From Clytia hemisphaerica (Eukaryota > Cnidaria > Hydrozoa > Leptothecata > Clytiidae), in contig CACVBU010000346.1 in assembly GCA_902728285.1 (NCBI GenBank), forward strand, positions 11,527 to 75,526: DNA of 64,000 nucleotides. The letters are read 5' to 3'. A program made the position numbers and the translations under genes. The number at the start of each line of letters is the position of its first letter. Position 1 is the first letter of the stretch. The notes beneath the pieces are model-generated. The model ran no database searches, was not told the DNA's origin, and saw only the letters and a program-made list of their open reading frames with translations. Below are positions 12,296-23,100 of the stretch, one piece after another.

Positions 12296-12864
12296 GGAAT
12301 AGAGCTAAATATTTGACACATGTGATAGTGCAATTACGTTATTACTAAAAGAGGTAACGACTGGTAACAATGTGATAACGAGTGGTACTTTTGCAAATTT
12401 TGGCCCTTTTTGTTAAAGTAAATGTCTTTAAAAATTCTAGGAAGGGCCATTCGCGAAAGTTTATGCTCGCGAATTATTCTTGACAAAATAGAAAACCTTT
12501 GAACTTTGAATAAAATGTAACTTTTATGGCACTTTTTAGCCTGCTAAAAGACTAATAAGTCAAAGGACAAATGTTTCAAGCCAATCTGAGAAGTATTTGT
12601 CCCTCTAAGCCATTTTTTCATGTGAAAATTCTCAATTTTACGTCTTGATTCGCGAAAGTTTATGCTTGCACAAAATATTTTTCCGTTAAATTCACCAAAG
12701 TAAATGTCGTGAATTTTGTGATTTTTCGTCCTCACGAAAGTTTCTGCTCTCGAAAGTTTGTACGCCTAAAGTATGCGAGGTGGTAACGAGGTGGTAACGA
12801 GGTATCGAGTGGTTAACCAGTTTAAAACGGTGGCCTCAAGTCTCAAATTTGAATTTCTCTTTTC

Positions 12865-13870
12865 TGGTTCTGCAGCAGGACCTGGCAGATCTGGTGAATA
12901 TGCAGCAGGAACAGGAGTTAGTGGTTTTGGTGAATGTGCAGTAATAGTTCATGGTTCTGGTGAATGTGATGGTAAAGTTGGTTGTTTTGGTGAATGCAAT
13001 GGTGGAGTTGATGGTTTTGGTGAATGTGCACCAGTAGTTGGTGATTCTGGTGAATATACAGCAGGCGTTGGTGATTCTGGTGAATATGCAGCAGGAGCAG
13101 GAGTTAGTGGTTCTGGTGAATGTGCAGTAGTAGTTGATGGTTCTAGTGAATGTAATGGTAAAGTTGGTTGTTTTGGTGAATGCAATGATGGAGTTGATGA
13201 TTTTGGTGAATTTGCATCAGGAGTTGATGCTTCTGGTGAATGTGCAGCAGTAGTTGGTGATTGTGTTGAATGTACAGCAGGCGTTGGTGATTCTGGTGAA
13301 TATGCAACAGGAGTTGGTGGTTCGGTGAATGTGCAGTAGTAGTTGATGGTTCTGGTGAATGTGATGGTAAAGTTGGTTGTTTTGGTGAATGCAATGGTGG
13401 AGTTGATGGTTTGCATCCTGCTGCACATTCACCAGAACCATCAACGCCAAAACAACCAACTCTACCATCACATTCACCAGAACCATCAACTACTACTGCA
13501 CATTCACCAGAACCACCAACTCCTGTTGCATATTCACCAGAATCACCAACGCCTGCTGTATATTCACCATAACCACCAACTCCACCATTGCATTCACCAG
13601 GTTCATCAACACCAGCATCATATTTACCAGAACCATCAACTCCTGATGCACATTCACCAGAATCACCGACTCCTGATGCAGAACCTCCAGAACCATTTTA
13701 ATCTTTGATTCACATTCACCAGAAGCATCAATTCCACCATTTCATTCACCAAAACAACCAGCTTTACCATCACATTCACCAGAACCATCAACTCCACCAT
13801 AACATTCGCCTAAATCTCCAATTCCTACTGCACATTCACCAGATCTGCCAGGTCCTGCTGTAGAACCTCA
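12865..13870. repeat. Palindromic 30 bp minisatellite
   Basis: From 12885 to about 13410 the unit GGTGAATGTGCAGCAGGAGTTGATGGTTCT (given as start GGTGAATGTGCA and end GATGGTTCT) repeats on the plus strand; from about 13420 to 13860 the same unit repeats on the other strand. Both strands stay open in several frames because the unit is a multiple of three without stops, which gives false ORFs of about 60-190 residues. Confidence 0.9.
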
Positions 13871-14419
13871 AGAGCCTTAGGGCCACCGTTTTCAACTGGT
13901 TACCACTCGTTACCACCTTGTTACCACCTTGTTACCACCTCGCATACCATTCGTTACCACATTGTTACCACTCGTTACCTCTTTTAGTAACAACGCAACT
14001 TTGCACTATCACATGTGTCAAATATTTAGCTCTGTTCCTTTCCTAACTTGGAACCTTCGGAACCTTCCATTTATCTCTATCTGTGTATGATATTTGTGTT
14101 CTATGTATCTGGGAACCTTGGGAACCTGTCATCTCTGTAAATCAACTACATTTGAACTACTGGATGAAGGGTACCATTTATAAAAGTAGAAATATGACGT
14201 AATTTTAAGCCGTGTGAACCAATCAAATAGCTTCACGGAAGGGGTTTCCACTGCCGGAACGGCATTCGTAATAACCAATCAGAATCGTCTCAGAAACAAG
14301 AACAGGTCTACTACTTGAATATACTGCAATTGCGGTATATGAAAAATGTAAAAGTGACGTTTATACCGCAATTGCAGTAAGAAATTACTACCGCAATTGA
14401 GGGATTTCCCTGACTGAAT

Positions 14420-16090
14420 GCATGCCTTTTTAATACTCAAATATAAAAAAAAATTAAAAAATTTTAACTTGGTCATTAGTCAAAAAAGTCATTAAAATTG
14501 ATAAGCCTCTGCAATGGAGTGCAAGGCTGAAAGCCACATGAATGTGGTTCATCCTATAAAAGGAAGTTCATTCTATGGTGGCCTATCTTGAAGTGAAGGT
14601 GGTTGAACAAAATGTTTTTGGCATATTGATGGAACTGACAGAGTGTGTTTTTGCAACGGGTTTTCCCGACCCTGTGCAAATGAGCTAGAACGTGTCAGGC
14701 ATATACGCAAATTTCAACTTTAAAGTAAAAACAGGGCTTTCATTTTTTCTTTACGACATTCTTCATTCATTAACAAACGATTGGATTTTTTTCGTCTTCT
14801 CCGCACCGGAAAATCATAAAAAAATATGATGCGGGCGGGTGACGCGAATAGAACAATTTTTCGATGGCCGTCCAAGCAAAATATTTTTGATAAATTTGAG
14901 CACTTCTAAACGCCCGCGTCTAGATCGCGCGATTTTGCTACTCGATAAATTTGCATTACCGAACCCGCCCTTACCGCTTTCTTTATGCGAACAGCCTATC
15001 TGCGTTTAGGTCCATATAGAATACTATCAGTGATACTTGAGCCGCCCCGGTGGAGCTTTTTCCTTCAGTGTAATGGGAATTTCTATCTAATGGTAGTGTC
15101 CCGATTGAGATAGAAACTCTATATTCCAGCTCGGAGTTTACAGTGGGAATGGTTTTGCGGTGCAATTTTTCCACCATACTGAGGGTAAAGTCATTTTTGG
15201 TTCTATTCAAGTGGGTTAAAATTTTGTGACAAGCTGGAGTTTTTACATGCTCTTATTTGATTTGGTTGGTCGTTAAGATGTAATAAAAGAATCCTATTAC
15301 TTTTTCTAAAGAACGCGTCATCTCTATCACTTTAAATGACAAATTAGTGAAGTATCTTGTAAAAACTCGAAAGCATCTCAAAATTTTAGACGACCGACGA
15401 CCATTTTTTTGCTAAATTTTCCAGTGGGGCAGGGGGCTCCAGCGGATCTCCAGAGGGCTTCCAGATTCTCGCCCTCACCAATGATAATGAATGTGTATCA
15501 TTACGATATTACGACGGTGGAAAAAGTGGAAAATACACGTCTCACCCTGGATATGGTCGCAATTGTGTTCCCATAAAAAATGAAAATGACTGAAATCAAA
15601 AAGAAAGATAAGAAATAGCGGGAGAAGAATTGTTGTGATGACATCCAATCTAGACCACCGGAAAGCTAGAAAGAAGCACGGAGTGTCAAGATTAGGATTC
15701 AGAACCATCGTTAACTCACAATGCCTGTATTCTAAGTTTTGAATGTTCCGCATCCGAAAATCGAAAGTATGGCTGCACTGACAAATTCCTTCGTCACATC
15801 CTTACGGCTGTTACATCACAGCATAAGAAGAACAATTCTTGTTTTCCAAATCAAAATACAAAGACAATAAAAAAGGATTACCTGGTATATCTTATTGAAT
15901 TTGATTCACAAAAAGAATGGTGTTAATCGATTGTAAAACTATTGCAAAATCTTATATTTTCTGATTTTCCACCCTGTGCAAATGCACAGAGTTCCAAAAA
16001 ACCAGCGTATTTACACCGGGTTTTCGCATTACTTTCGATTTCGACCCGTTGCAACATAGCGAACCTCATGCAAATGCAAGGATTTGCCTG
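14420..16090. other. Interior of the 6.5 kb unit, no gene seen
   Basis: This holds the inverted copy of the left subterminal region (14490-14700) and a right subterminal region (15965-16094) with the words ACCCTGTGCAAATG and CGGGTTTTC. The short ORFs at 14983-15210 and 15475-15753 show no domain. Confidence 0.5.
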
Positions 16091-16278
16091 ACTGTTATAT
16101 CAGGCAGCTTGGTAAAATCCGTGTGTTTTTATTTTATGAGAAATACCTCGCAAGTTATCGATGACGCAAGCAATTAACAAAAGAAAAAAAGAAAGATCAA
16201 AGAGATTTTCTTTAACCAAGATTTAAGATACCTTCGTCGTTAAAAAGTATGTCATTTTTATCTTAACAATTTATTAAA

Positions 16279-16679
16279 GGGACCATTCAAAAAGTATGTA
16301 CGCTCAAAATCGGTGAAAATTGACCACCCCCTCCCCCCTTGTACGCTCTCGTACGCTTTGGCATTACCCCCCCCCCTTTCGCGTACGTATGCTTTTGAAA
16401 TGACCCCCCCCCTCAAAAAAATTTTAGATCGTATTAAACAGTCTATACAAAGGAAAATTAGGGGATTTTGAGAAAAATTAAAATAAGTTCAACTTCTGTT
16501 TGTCTTTGTTGATGATATAATAAGAAGATCTAACCAAACTTTGATTGAAATTTTGTTGTATTGAAAAATGTCAAAGCGTATGTACCTTTCTACCTGACCT
16601 CCCCCTCCCCCTCGTACGCTTTTGGTAGTACTACCCTCCCCCTCCCCCTCAGAGCGTACGTACTTTTTCAATGGTCCCA
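16279..16679. mobile_element. 401 bp C-rich MITE with GGGACCATT ends
   Basis: GGGACCATTCAAAAAGTATG, then TACGCTC at 16279, is inverted at 16679 (GGGACCATTGAAAAAGTACG, TACGCTC). The subterminal regions hold CCCCTCCCCC runs next to GTACGCT on both sides. Confidence 0.8.
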
Positions 16680-16947
16680 AACTACTTCACAACCATATGT
16701 AGCGCTGACTTTTAGTTTTATGACTTGTTCTCACTCGTTTGGTTTCCATAATAAAAAGAAATCGTTATTGTGAGTTTTGAACAAGCTTTAAATCGAGGTA
16801 ATTCCACTAACTGCAAGCAGCTATTCTCCTTGTAAATACTAAAAACTATATTGCATTACCTCTAAAAATGATCTGAAGAAACATACTCAATAAAGGAACC
16901 ATTTTTGAGATGAATTGATAAGAGTGCAAATTGAAACCAATACGCAG

Positions 16948-19064
16948 TACCGTGAGATTGGGTAACTTGCATCAGCAGTGCGTCACAAAGAGCAATATTT
17001 CACAGAAGCGCTTCAAAACACCAGCTTTTTTGGAGTTTTGTCTCGTTTAAGACTAGAACCCTCAATACAAGACATTTGCCTGACCGAAAAAAATCATCAT
17101 CATCAATTTTGTTGATTGTCAGAATCGTTTACTCACTGGAAATACGCAACTTCCTAAAGTTTCGTTTTTTTTTGGTTGTGCTTCATATTAAAAATAACGA
17201 AGATGAAAAGTTACCATCAATCCCGCGAGTAAAAGAATGTATTCCGACTAGTCTACGAAAAGTGCGCTCACGCGGCAAATAAAATATCTTGCAAAATATT
17301 ATATGCATAAAACTGATGGAATCCTTTCTTTTTTATGCTTAGACGTCACAATCGATCCTGACTTGGCAATGGAGAACCAAATTTGGTAATGCATAATTAT
17401 TACGAGCGGTCGAGAAAGTTTTTGTGACGCAAAAATTGGGCGATAAACGAAGCGCTAGAAAAACGCCCACTGAAAATTTTAAAACTAGGAATTTATTGAA
17501 TATTTCACTAATGAAGTATCAAACTTTTTGTTTTTTGTAATTATTATAAATTCATAGTTTTTAAATACTATTTTTTGGAAGTCTAAGGACAATTAAAGTG
17601 AGTTTTTAAGGTGATTGGGTGGATATTGGCCGGATGGGCGTTTTGCACGTTCCGAGATCGAAAATTAGACGAAAGTAAAAGACGGGGGAGTATTTAATAT
17701 TAATTCATTATTTTTCTATTTTTATTTTTCGCAAATGCAAAATGAACTTTTGATTTTTGAATTAAGGAGATAATGGGTTGGTCTAAAAAGCAGGGTAGCC
17801 AATTGGGGTAGCCAATTGGGCTAGGTTGTGGGGTACCTAAATATTTTACAGACCAGAATAGAAATACCGAAAATGAATGCATAGAACCACATTTTACTGA
17901 CCAGGGAGCACGAATCTGATTGATACTTAGATTGATCATGTATGATTACAAAGATAAACAAAGATATAAATTACCACGTGTTAATGCACGAGGAGTAAGA
18001 AATAGAGCTTCATTATAATAGAGCTATTTCAAAAGACTTTTTGTACCTATTATAAGCTGCCATATTAAAAAATTCTAAAAGGAATTAATTGTTTGAAACA
18101 TCTAAACATGATATAAATTAAACAATAGATTCAAAAACAAAGGATTGTTAAGATATGACAAGATTAGAGATCATATGGCCCAAAGGCGATTCCAAAGCTA
18201 TTATCATCGAATTACAGCTTCACGGAAATAACAATTAAAAACATAAATAAAATCTAAATCTAAAATATTAAAAACTGTTTTGTATATATTTTTTATTCGG
18301 GTCTGTAAATTTTCAAACGAAGCCAAGAAGGAAGACAAAATGGCGCCAGGTCTCTTGAGAAGTAACAAAGTTCAGTACCTTTGGAAAAAAGGCTATTGTG
18401 GCTGAAGTTCGAAAGGAATCTTAAATTTTAATACATGGAATCATTAACAAGATGTTGTATAGTTATTTCCACATGAAAACAGGTTTCAGATTTCAAAAGT
18501 TTAGGCAAAAAGAGGTACCCCATAACCTAGCCCAATTGGCTACCCCATTGGCTACCCTGCTTTTTAGACCAACCCGGAGATAATGTAATTTATTATATTT
18601 GATTGTCAATGCCAAAAGATACTTTACTTTACGATTGATCTGCTGTGTTGCTTTGCCACTTACCCCCAGATTGTTTTAGTAGCCACTTCGGTCACGTGAA
18701 TAAAAACATGCGTATATGTTGAACCCGACTGTGGACTAACCGAAATTGCAATTACATAAATTATGGTGAAAGTGAACGCTTAAGACGAATATTTGGGAAA
18801 TCAAAAAGACCACTTTTGTGAGATTGTTGAGTTTTGTTTATTTGGCACTTTGTGATGGACTGATCAGTGGAGGCTAACATACATAGCCCTCAAATGAAAG
18901 ACCTAGCTGGTCATTAATAAAATACAAAATTAAATCAAAACAAAAATGGTAGAGTAAAGATGCGAGCGGAGCTGCGTAGTTGTATTTCAATGACCAGCCA
19001 GGTCATTCATCTGACGGCTATGCATGTTAGCCTCCACTGATGCAAGTTACCCAATCTCACGGTA
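16948..19064. mobile_element. 2.1 kb element with TACCGTGAGATTGGG ends
   Basis: TACCGTGAGATTGGGTAACT followed by TGCATCAG at 16948 is exactly inverted at 19037-19064. A subterminal inverted pair lies at 18865-19040 (CAGTGGAGGCTAACAT ... ATGTTAGCCTCCACTG) around a GAGCGGAGCTGCG core that recurs at 50300-50460. A separate 801 bp element is inserted at 17775-18575. No transposase was found. The TA ends suggest a Tc1/mariner-type non-autonomous element. Confidence 0.7.
17775..18575. mobile_element. 801 bp element with 9 bp target duplication
   Basis: The terminal inverted repeats are about 60 bp: GGGTTGGTCTAAAAAGCAGG, then GTAGCCAATTGG, a second GTAGCCAATTGG in the left arm, then GGGGTACC. The flanks are the exact direct repeat GGAGATAAT at 17766-17774 and 18576-18584. 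There is no coding capacity. The 9 bp duplication fits the MuDR/MULE superfamily (inference). Confidence 0.88.
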
Positions 19065-19399
19065 TCAATCCAATAGAGACTTCAGTCCACAAAAAATCAG
19101 GCAAAAATTCTTGGGAAGCCTTATGTCCAAATTTTACTTTTCTATGAAGCATTGTCGTGAAATATGTAGCCTTAAGTCCAACACATTTGGTTGATGGACT
19201 TAGGGCATTTTTAAAGCTAGATTTTAGCTTGAAACTTGCTTAGTATGAATATTTTCAGTTCAATTCAATACAACCAGATACAACGTCCAATAAATGCCAT
19301 TTTAGAGCCTGTGGAGCAAGCTATTAAAATCTCTTTTAACCACAAAAAGATAAATATAATACCCTGATAATATCAAAAGTATGGACTCTTGGCACTATT

Positions 19400-19915
19400 C
19401 ATAGTGGGCAGCACCCCTCCAACCCCCACCTGAATAAAGTCACCCCCACCTGCATAGGGTAACCCCCACCTGAAAAATGCTACCGACCCAACCCCCACCT
19501 TCTTGGACCACCCCCACCTAAATTCTGAAAAGTTTCCAACCCCCACCTGAAAAAGGTTTTTGACTGTTTTAACAATTTTGAGGGTAAGCAAGGTTAATCA
19601 CTTGAAAATAATTTCTATGCTTTTTATACTTCATACATCTTTTGTTATAATTATTAGACTTGGGAAGAAATAGATTTTTACTGTCAATGTATATGTTTAT
19701 GATGAGCAGGGTTGAAAGAAAGTTTTTGAGTCAAAATAAGAAAACTAGTAAATAAACTCTCCAACCCCCACCTGAAAAAAGTCACCCCCACCTGTATAGG
19801 GTAACCCCCACCTAAGATTTGTGAGCAGGCTAACCCCCACCTGCTTAAATTTTTCTGAAAACCTCCAACCCCCCCCCCTAAAGTTAGGGGGGGGTTCCCA
19901 CTATGCTATTTATTT
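19400..19915. mobile_element. C-rich MITE with CCCCCACCTG internal repeats
   Basis: The ends CATAGTGGGCAGCACCCC and inverted CATAGTGGGAACCCCCCC pair. Both subterminal regions are arrays of AACCCCCACCTGAA-like units (19415-19560 and 19760-19880) around an AT-rich core. Confidence 0.75.
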
Positions 19916-20176
19916 TCAAGTTAGTTCAGGTTAGTTATATCTCAAAATGGAAAAAAATAGACTTAAGGCTGGCCCGAATTGACACGGCAATAGTTCCCAA
20001 AACAAGGGTGAAACGTCTGGAAAAATGTGTTTTCCGAATTATGTCTTTTTTTGCACAGGCTATCGTTTGTCTTGACATGTAGGTTTAAAATGATCAAATG
20101 ATCAATCATTTATCAAATAAATGCAAAAAATTATATTTTTACAGTTTACCAACAACAACAATAAAGAAAAATTAAA

Positions 20177-23100
20177 ATGATTGGAATCAAATTGCAAAGA
20201 TTAACCCCATTTTCAAGACAAGTCTCGCAATTTACAAAGAAGTATTTGCATCTGAATCACAGGTATCCTTTTTTCCTTGACATTGCTTCCCAGCTGGTAC
20301 GCAACATCGTTTTAACGTTTATATATCATTAAAAAAACATCAGGGATGTCAGATGGGCGTTGTTATGGCGTTAATTCTCTGTCAGTTGGGTTATTGCTAT
20401 TTTACTGCTTTGCAAGCTTTGAGAACCCTTTCCCGAAAATTATAATGTATCAATACTCACATTGTTTACATTTATGTGAACTTTGTCTTATAGATCAAAC
20501 AGTAAACTAGTTGAAAGCTATGACCATGTTGTATCAGAGCACAAGCTGATTGGAAAAACCATAGGCCAAGTTTTTATTGAAACTGTGGAAAAGTTTCCTG
20601 ACCATGAAGCTGTTGTGTTTCATCGAGACAAGAAGAGGATGACATTTGCACAGTTGGATGAAAAGGTTATTAACTTTTTCTTAGGCGACATTGACTTGAG
20701 ATGGTCCTTAATAGACATAATAAGTTATTTCTTTAAACGTAATGTTTTAAATAACTTCATTCTATTTATTCATTTATAGAAAATACCATAATCTATCTCT
20801 AATATCTCACCCAGGTGAATAAATTAGCTGCAAGCATTATTGGACTTGGTTTACAAAAAGGAGATCGTGTTGGTATTTGGGGACAGAATCATTTGGAATG
20901 GATGATTACTTTCTTAGCATCTGTCAAAGCTGGAACTATTCTTGTAAGAAGTTTTTATAATGATATTCAAAATTGCAGCTCCTAAACAATTAGCAATATA
21001 TATATTTCTTTCTTATAATCTTGGCTCAAGCTATGAGCACTATACAATGGTTTATATGAAAACTTAATTTCAATATGGATTCTAGGGGTTTTTTTAAACC
21101 TCCTGTATATTATCGAATAGAAATAGAGTATATTTTCTTCTATAATAGGTTAATGTAAACCCTGCATATCAGTCCAATGAGTTAGAATACGCATTGAATA
21201 AGGTAAGACATCTATCAAATCTTAACTTTGAAAAAAAATTTCTTTTGAATTATAATAAGAGAACAATATTAGAATTGCAGTGCAAAACTCTGTATTAAGC
21301 CATCTCAAATATTTCAAAGAATCTATATCTCAAAATTGAAATTAGGCTAACTATTTCATTTCAATCAGGTTGGAATGAAGGCATTGTTCATGACACCAGA
21401 ATTCAAAACATCAAATTATTATGATATTCTTCAAAATGTGACACCTGAAATTCTACATTCACATCCTGGTGAGCTCAAGTCAAAAAAGTAAGGACCTCTA
21501 TTCTTTTGATAATTTGTTTACCCACCTTCTCATTCTAAAGCAATCTTTCAGCAATAACGCAACTTTCATCATCATCTAAACAATTTCAATTAAAGATTTA
21601 TGCTTTCTAATTTTAGAATTCCTACACTGGAATCAGTGATTTTGACAGATGGCCCAGCAATGAGGTAGTCTTTTGCTTTTCTTCATCTATCTATTACATG
21701 TACAGTAGTTAGGTAAGCTAGGTGTTAGGTGTATTTTCTAATCACAATTATTTGTTTGAACCCCCTCCTAAAATTAAGATAAAAGCCTATGGCAATATCA
21801 ATGTCACGTTATATACAAGAGTTCGTCGGTGGACCGGCTAGTATTAATTTGCAAAATATCATGAGTGAGATGCGTGATGTGCCAGCTAAAGCACATGATT
21901 CGAAATTCCAGCAGAACAAATTAGAAAGTTTCATCACAAAATGTATGATTTATGTCCCTTATTAATTATCAACTATTCTTTAATTTCAGTGGTGCATTTT
22001 CATTTGAAGACGCTTTAGCAATTGGAGGAAAAGAAGAAAAATTAAAAGTAGAACAACTTCAGAAGAGCATTCAGTTTGATGATCCTGTCAATATTCAGTT
22101 TACATCGGTAATGATAATTCTTCTGCTTTTCTAATTTTCATATTCAGCAAGCAAAGTATTCATTAAAAAAGGTGCTGATATGGAAATTTTCTGTCTATGT
22201 ATCCTCACATTTGCAAATCTTTTGAAAATATAATGAGCCAGTTTGAGTAAAAAAAACAATTTTTAAGTTTTCATACTCGAAGTTTCAGGTCATACAGGAT
22301 ACAGTGATATAAATTTTTTCTATAAAAATTCACAATTCAATGTCTTCAAAAATTTTCTGAGGTCAATTCGAAATTTTTCTGAGGGCAATTTAGAATCATT
22401 CGAAAGTCTGGAGGAGAAATTTCTATCTGTGACGGCATTTGGCGATGATTTCAGTTCGCTTATTTAACAAGTTCCGACCTGGAAAGGTGGAAATTTAACA
22501 AGTTCAGAAAAGTGGTAAATATATTGAATTTATTTTCACAGGGTACAACAGGGAATCCAAAAGGAGCCACCCTCACTCATCATAATTTGGTCAATAATGC
22601 TGCTGCGATTGCTTTTGGTTTGGACTTTACTCCTGTTAGTAAGATTTCAACAATTTTCCATTTTTCTTGTCTAATAAAAGGCTGTGGGTTAATCTCTTCA
22701 AGATTTTACCTGTTCAATTTTCTATTTTCAGGTTGACCGTGTTTGTATACCCGTTCCACTTTACCATTGTTTTGGCATGGTTCTTGGAAGGTATGTTTTT
22801 AGTAATCTTATATGTGTTTTTTTAAGGGAATTTTGCTTTTTCATGTCGTTTCTTGTATTCTCGATAAAAAAACTGTTACTTTAAGCTTTATGAAGTTCAT
22901 TTAAAGAACTTAAGACTTCTGAAAATCTTAATAAGAGATGAATCAAGGACACCTTTTGTGAATAGTTTTGCGACGGAGATTTCATTGGATGACGAGAAAA
23001 TATTCGTAGAAAATGTATGTTTTTGTATTTCTAACCATTTGTAGTATGGCATGCTTGATGACTGGTGCTGCTCAAGTTTTCCCTCAACGTGGATTTAATG

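Larger units (their letters stand above)
11262..14416. mobile_element. 3.2 kb foldback-type CAGT element with minisatellite arms
   Basis: The ends are CAGTAAGGGAAATCCCTCAA (11262) and inverted CAGTCAGGGAAATCCCTCAA (14416), flanked by the direct repeat AATGC (11257-11261 and 14417-14421). Inside, an inverted structure spans about 11866-14175. Going inward, each arm has a tandem array with unit about 65 bp (GGTTCCCAAGGTTCCGAAGG), a unique block (GACACATGTGATAGTGCAA), a short GGTAACGAG array, and a 30 bp minisatellite GGTGAATGTGCAGCAGGAGT. The symmetry centre is near 13415. A second short inverted motif, TACTGCAATTGCGGTA, lies near both ends (11286-11310 and 14327-14395). A poly-GTCAAAAA tract fills 11436-11660. 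No transposase ORF is present; the ORFs over the minisatellite are by-products of the 30 bp unit, which is open on both strands. Confidence 0.7.
9574..16094. mobile_element. 6.5 kb CAGT-ended unit with 5 bp target duplication
   Basis: The left end CAGTAGTCAGGCAAATCCTT at 9574 and the right end (reverse complement CAGTCAGGCAAATCCTTGCA) at 16094 form inverted repeats of about 26 bp, flanked by the direct repeat TTATA at 9569-9573 and 16095-16099. The left subterminal 150 bp (9610-9735) recurs inverted at 14490-14700, so the interior was rearranged or contains a second copy. The unit carries other nested elements and no transposase was found. CAG-starting ends with a 5 bp duplication fit the hAT-5-like group, which is inference. 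The alternative is two independent insertions whose outer ends happen to pair. Confidence 0.55.

Noticed and set aside
12773-13708. Long repetitive ORFs on both strands (Gly/Glu/Cys-rich or His/Gln/Pro-rich)
   Set aside because: They follow from a 30 bp minisatellite that is stop-free in several frames, and they reverse direction at the palindrome centre; no start context or splice logic supports a gene.
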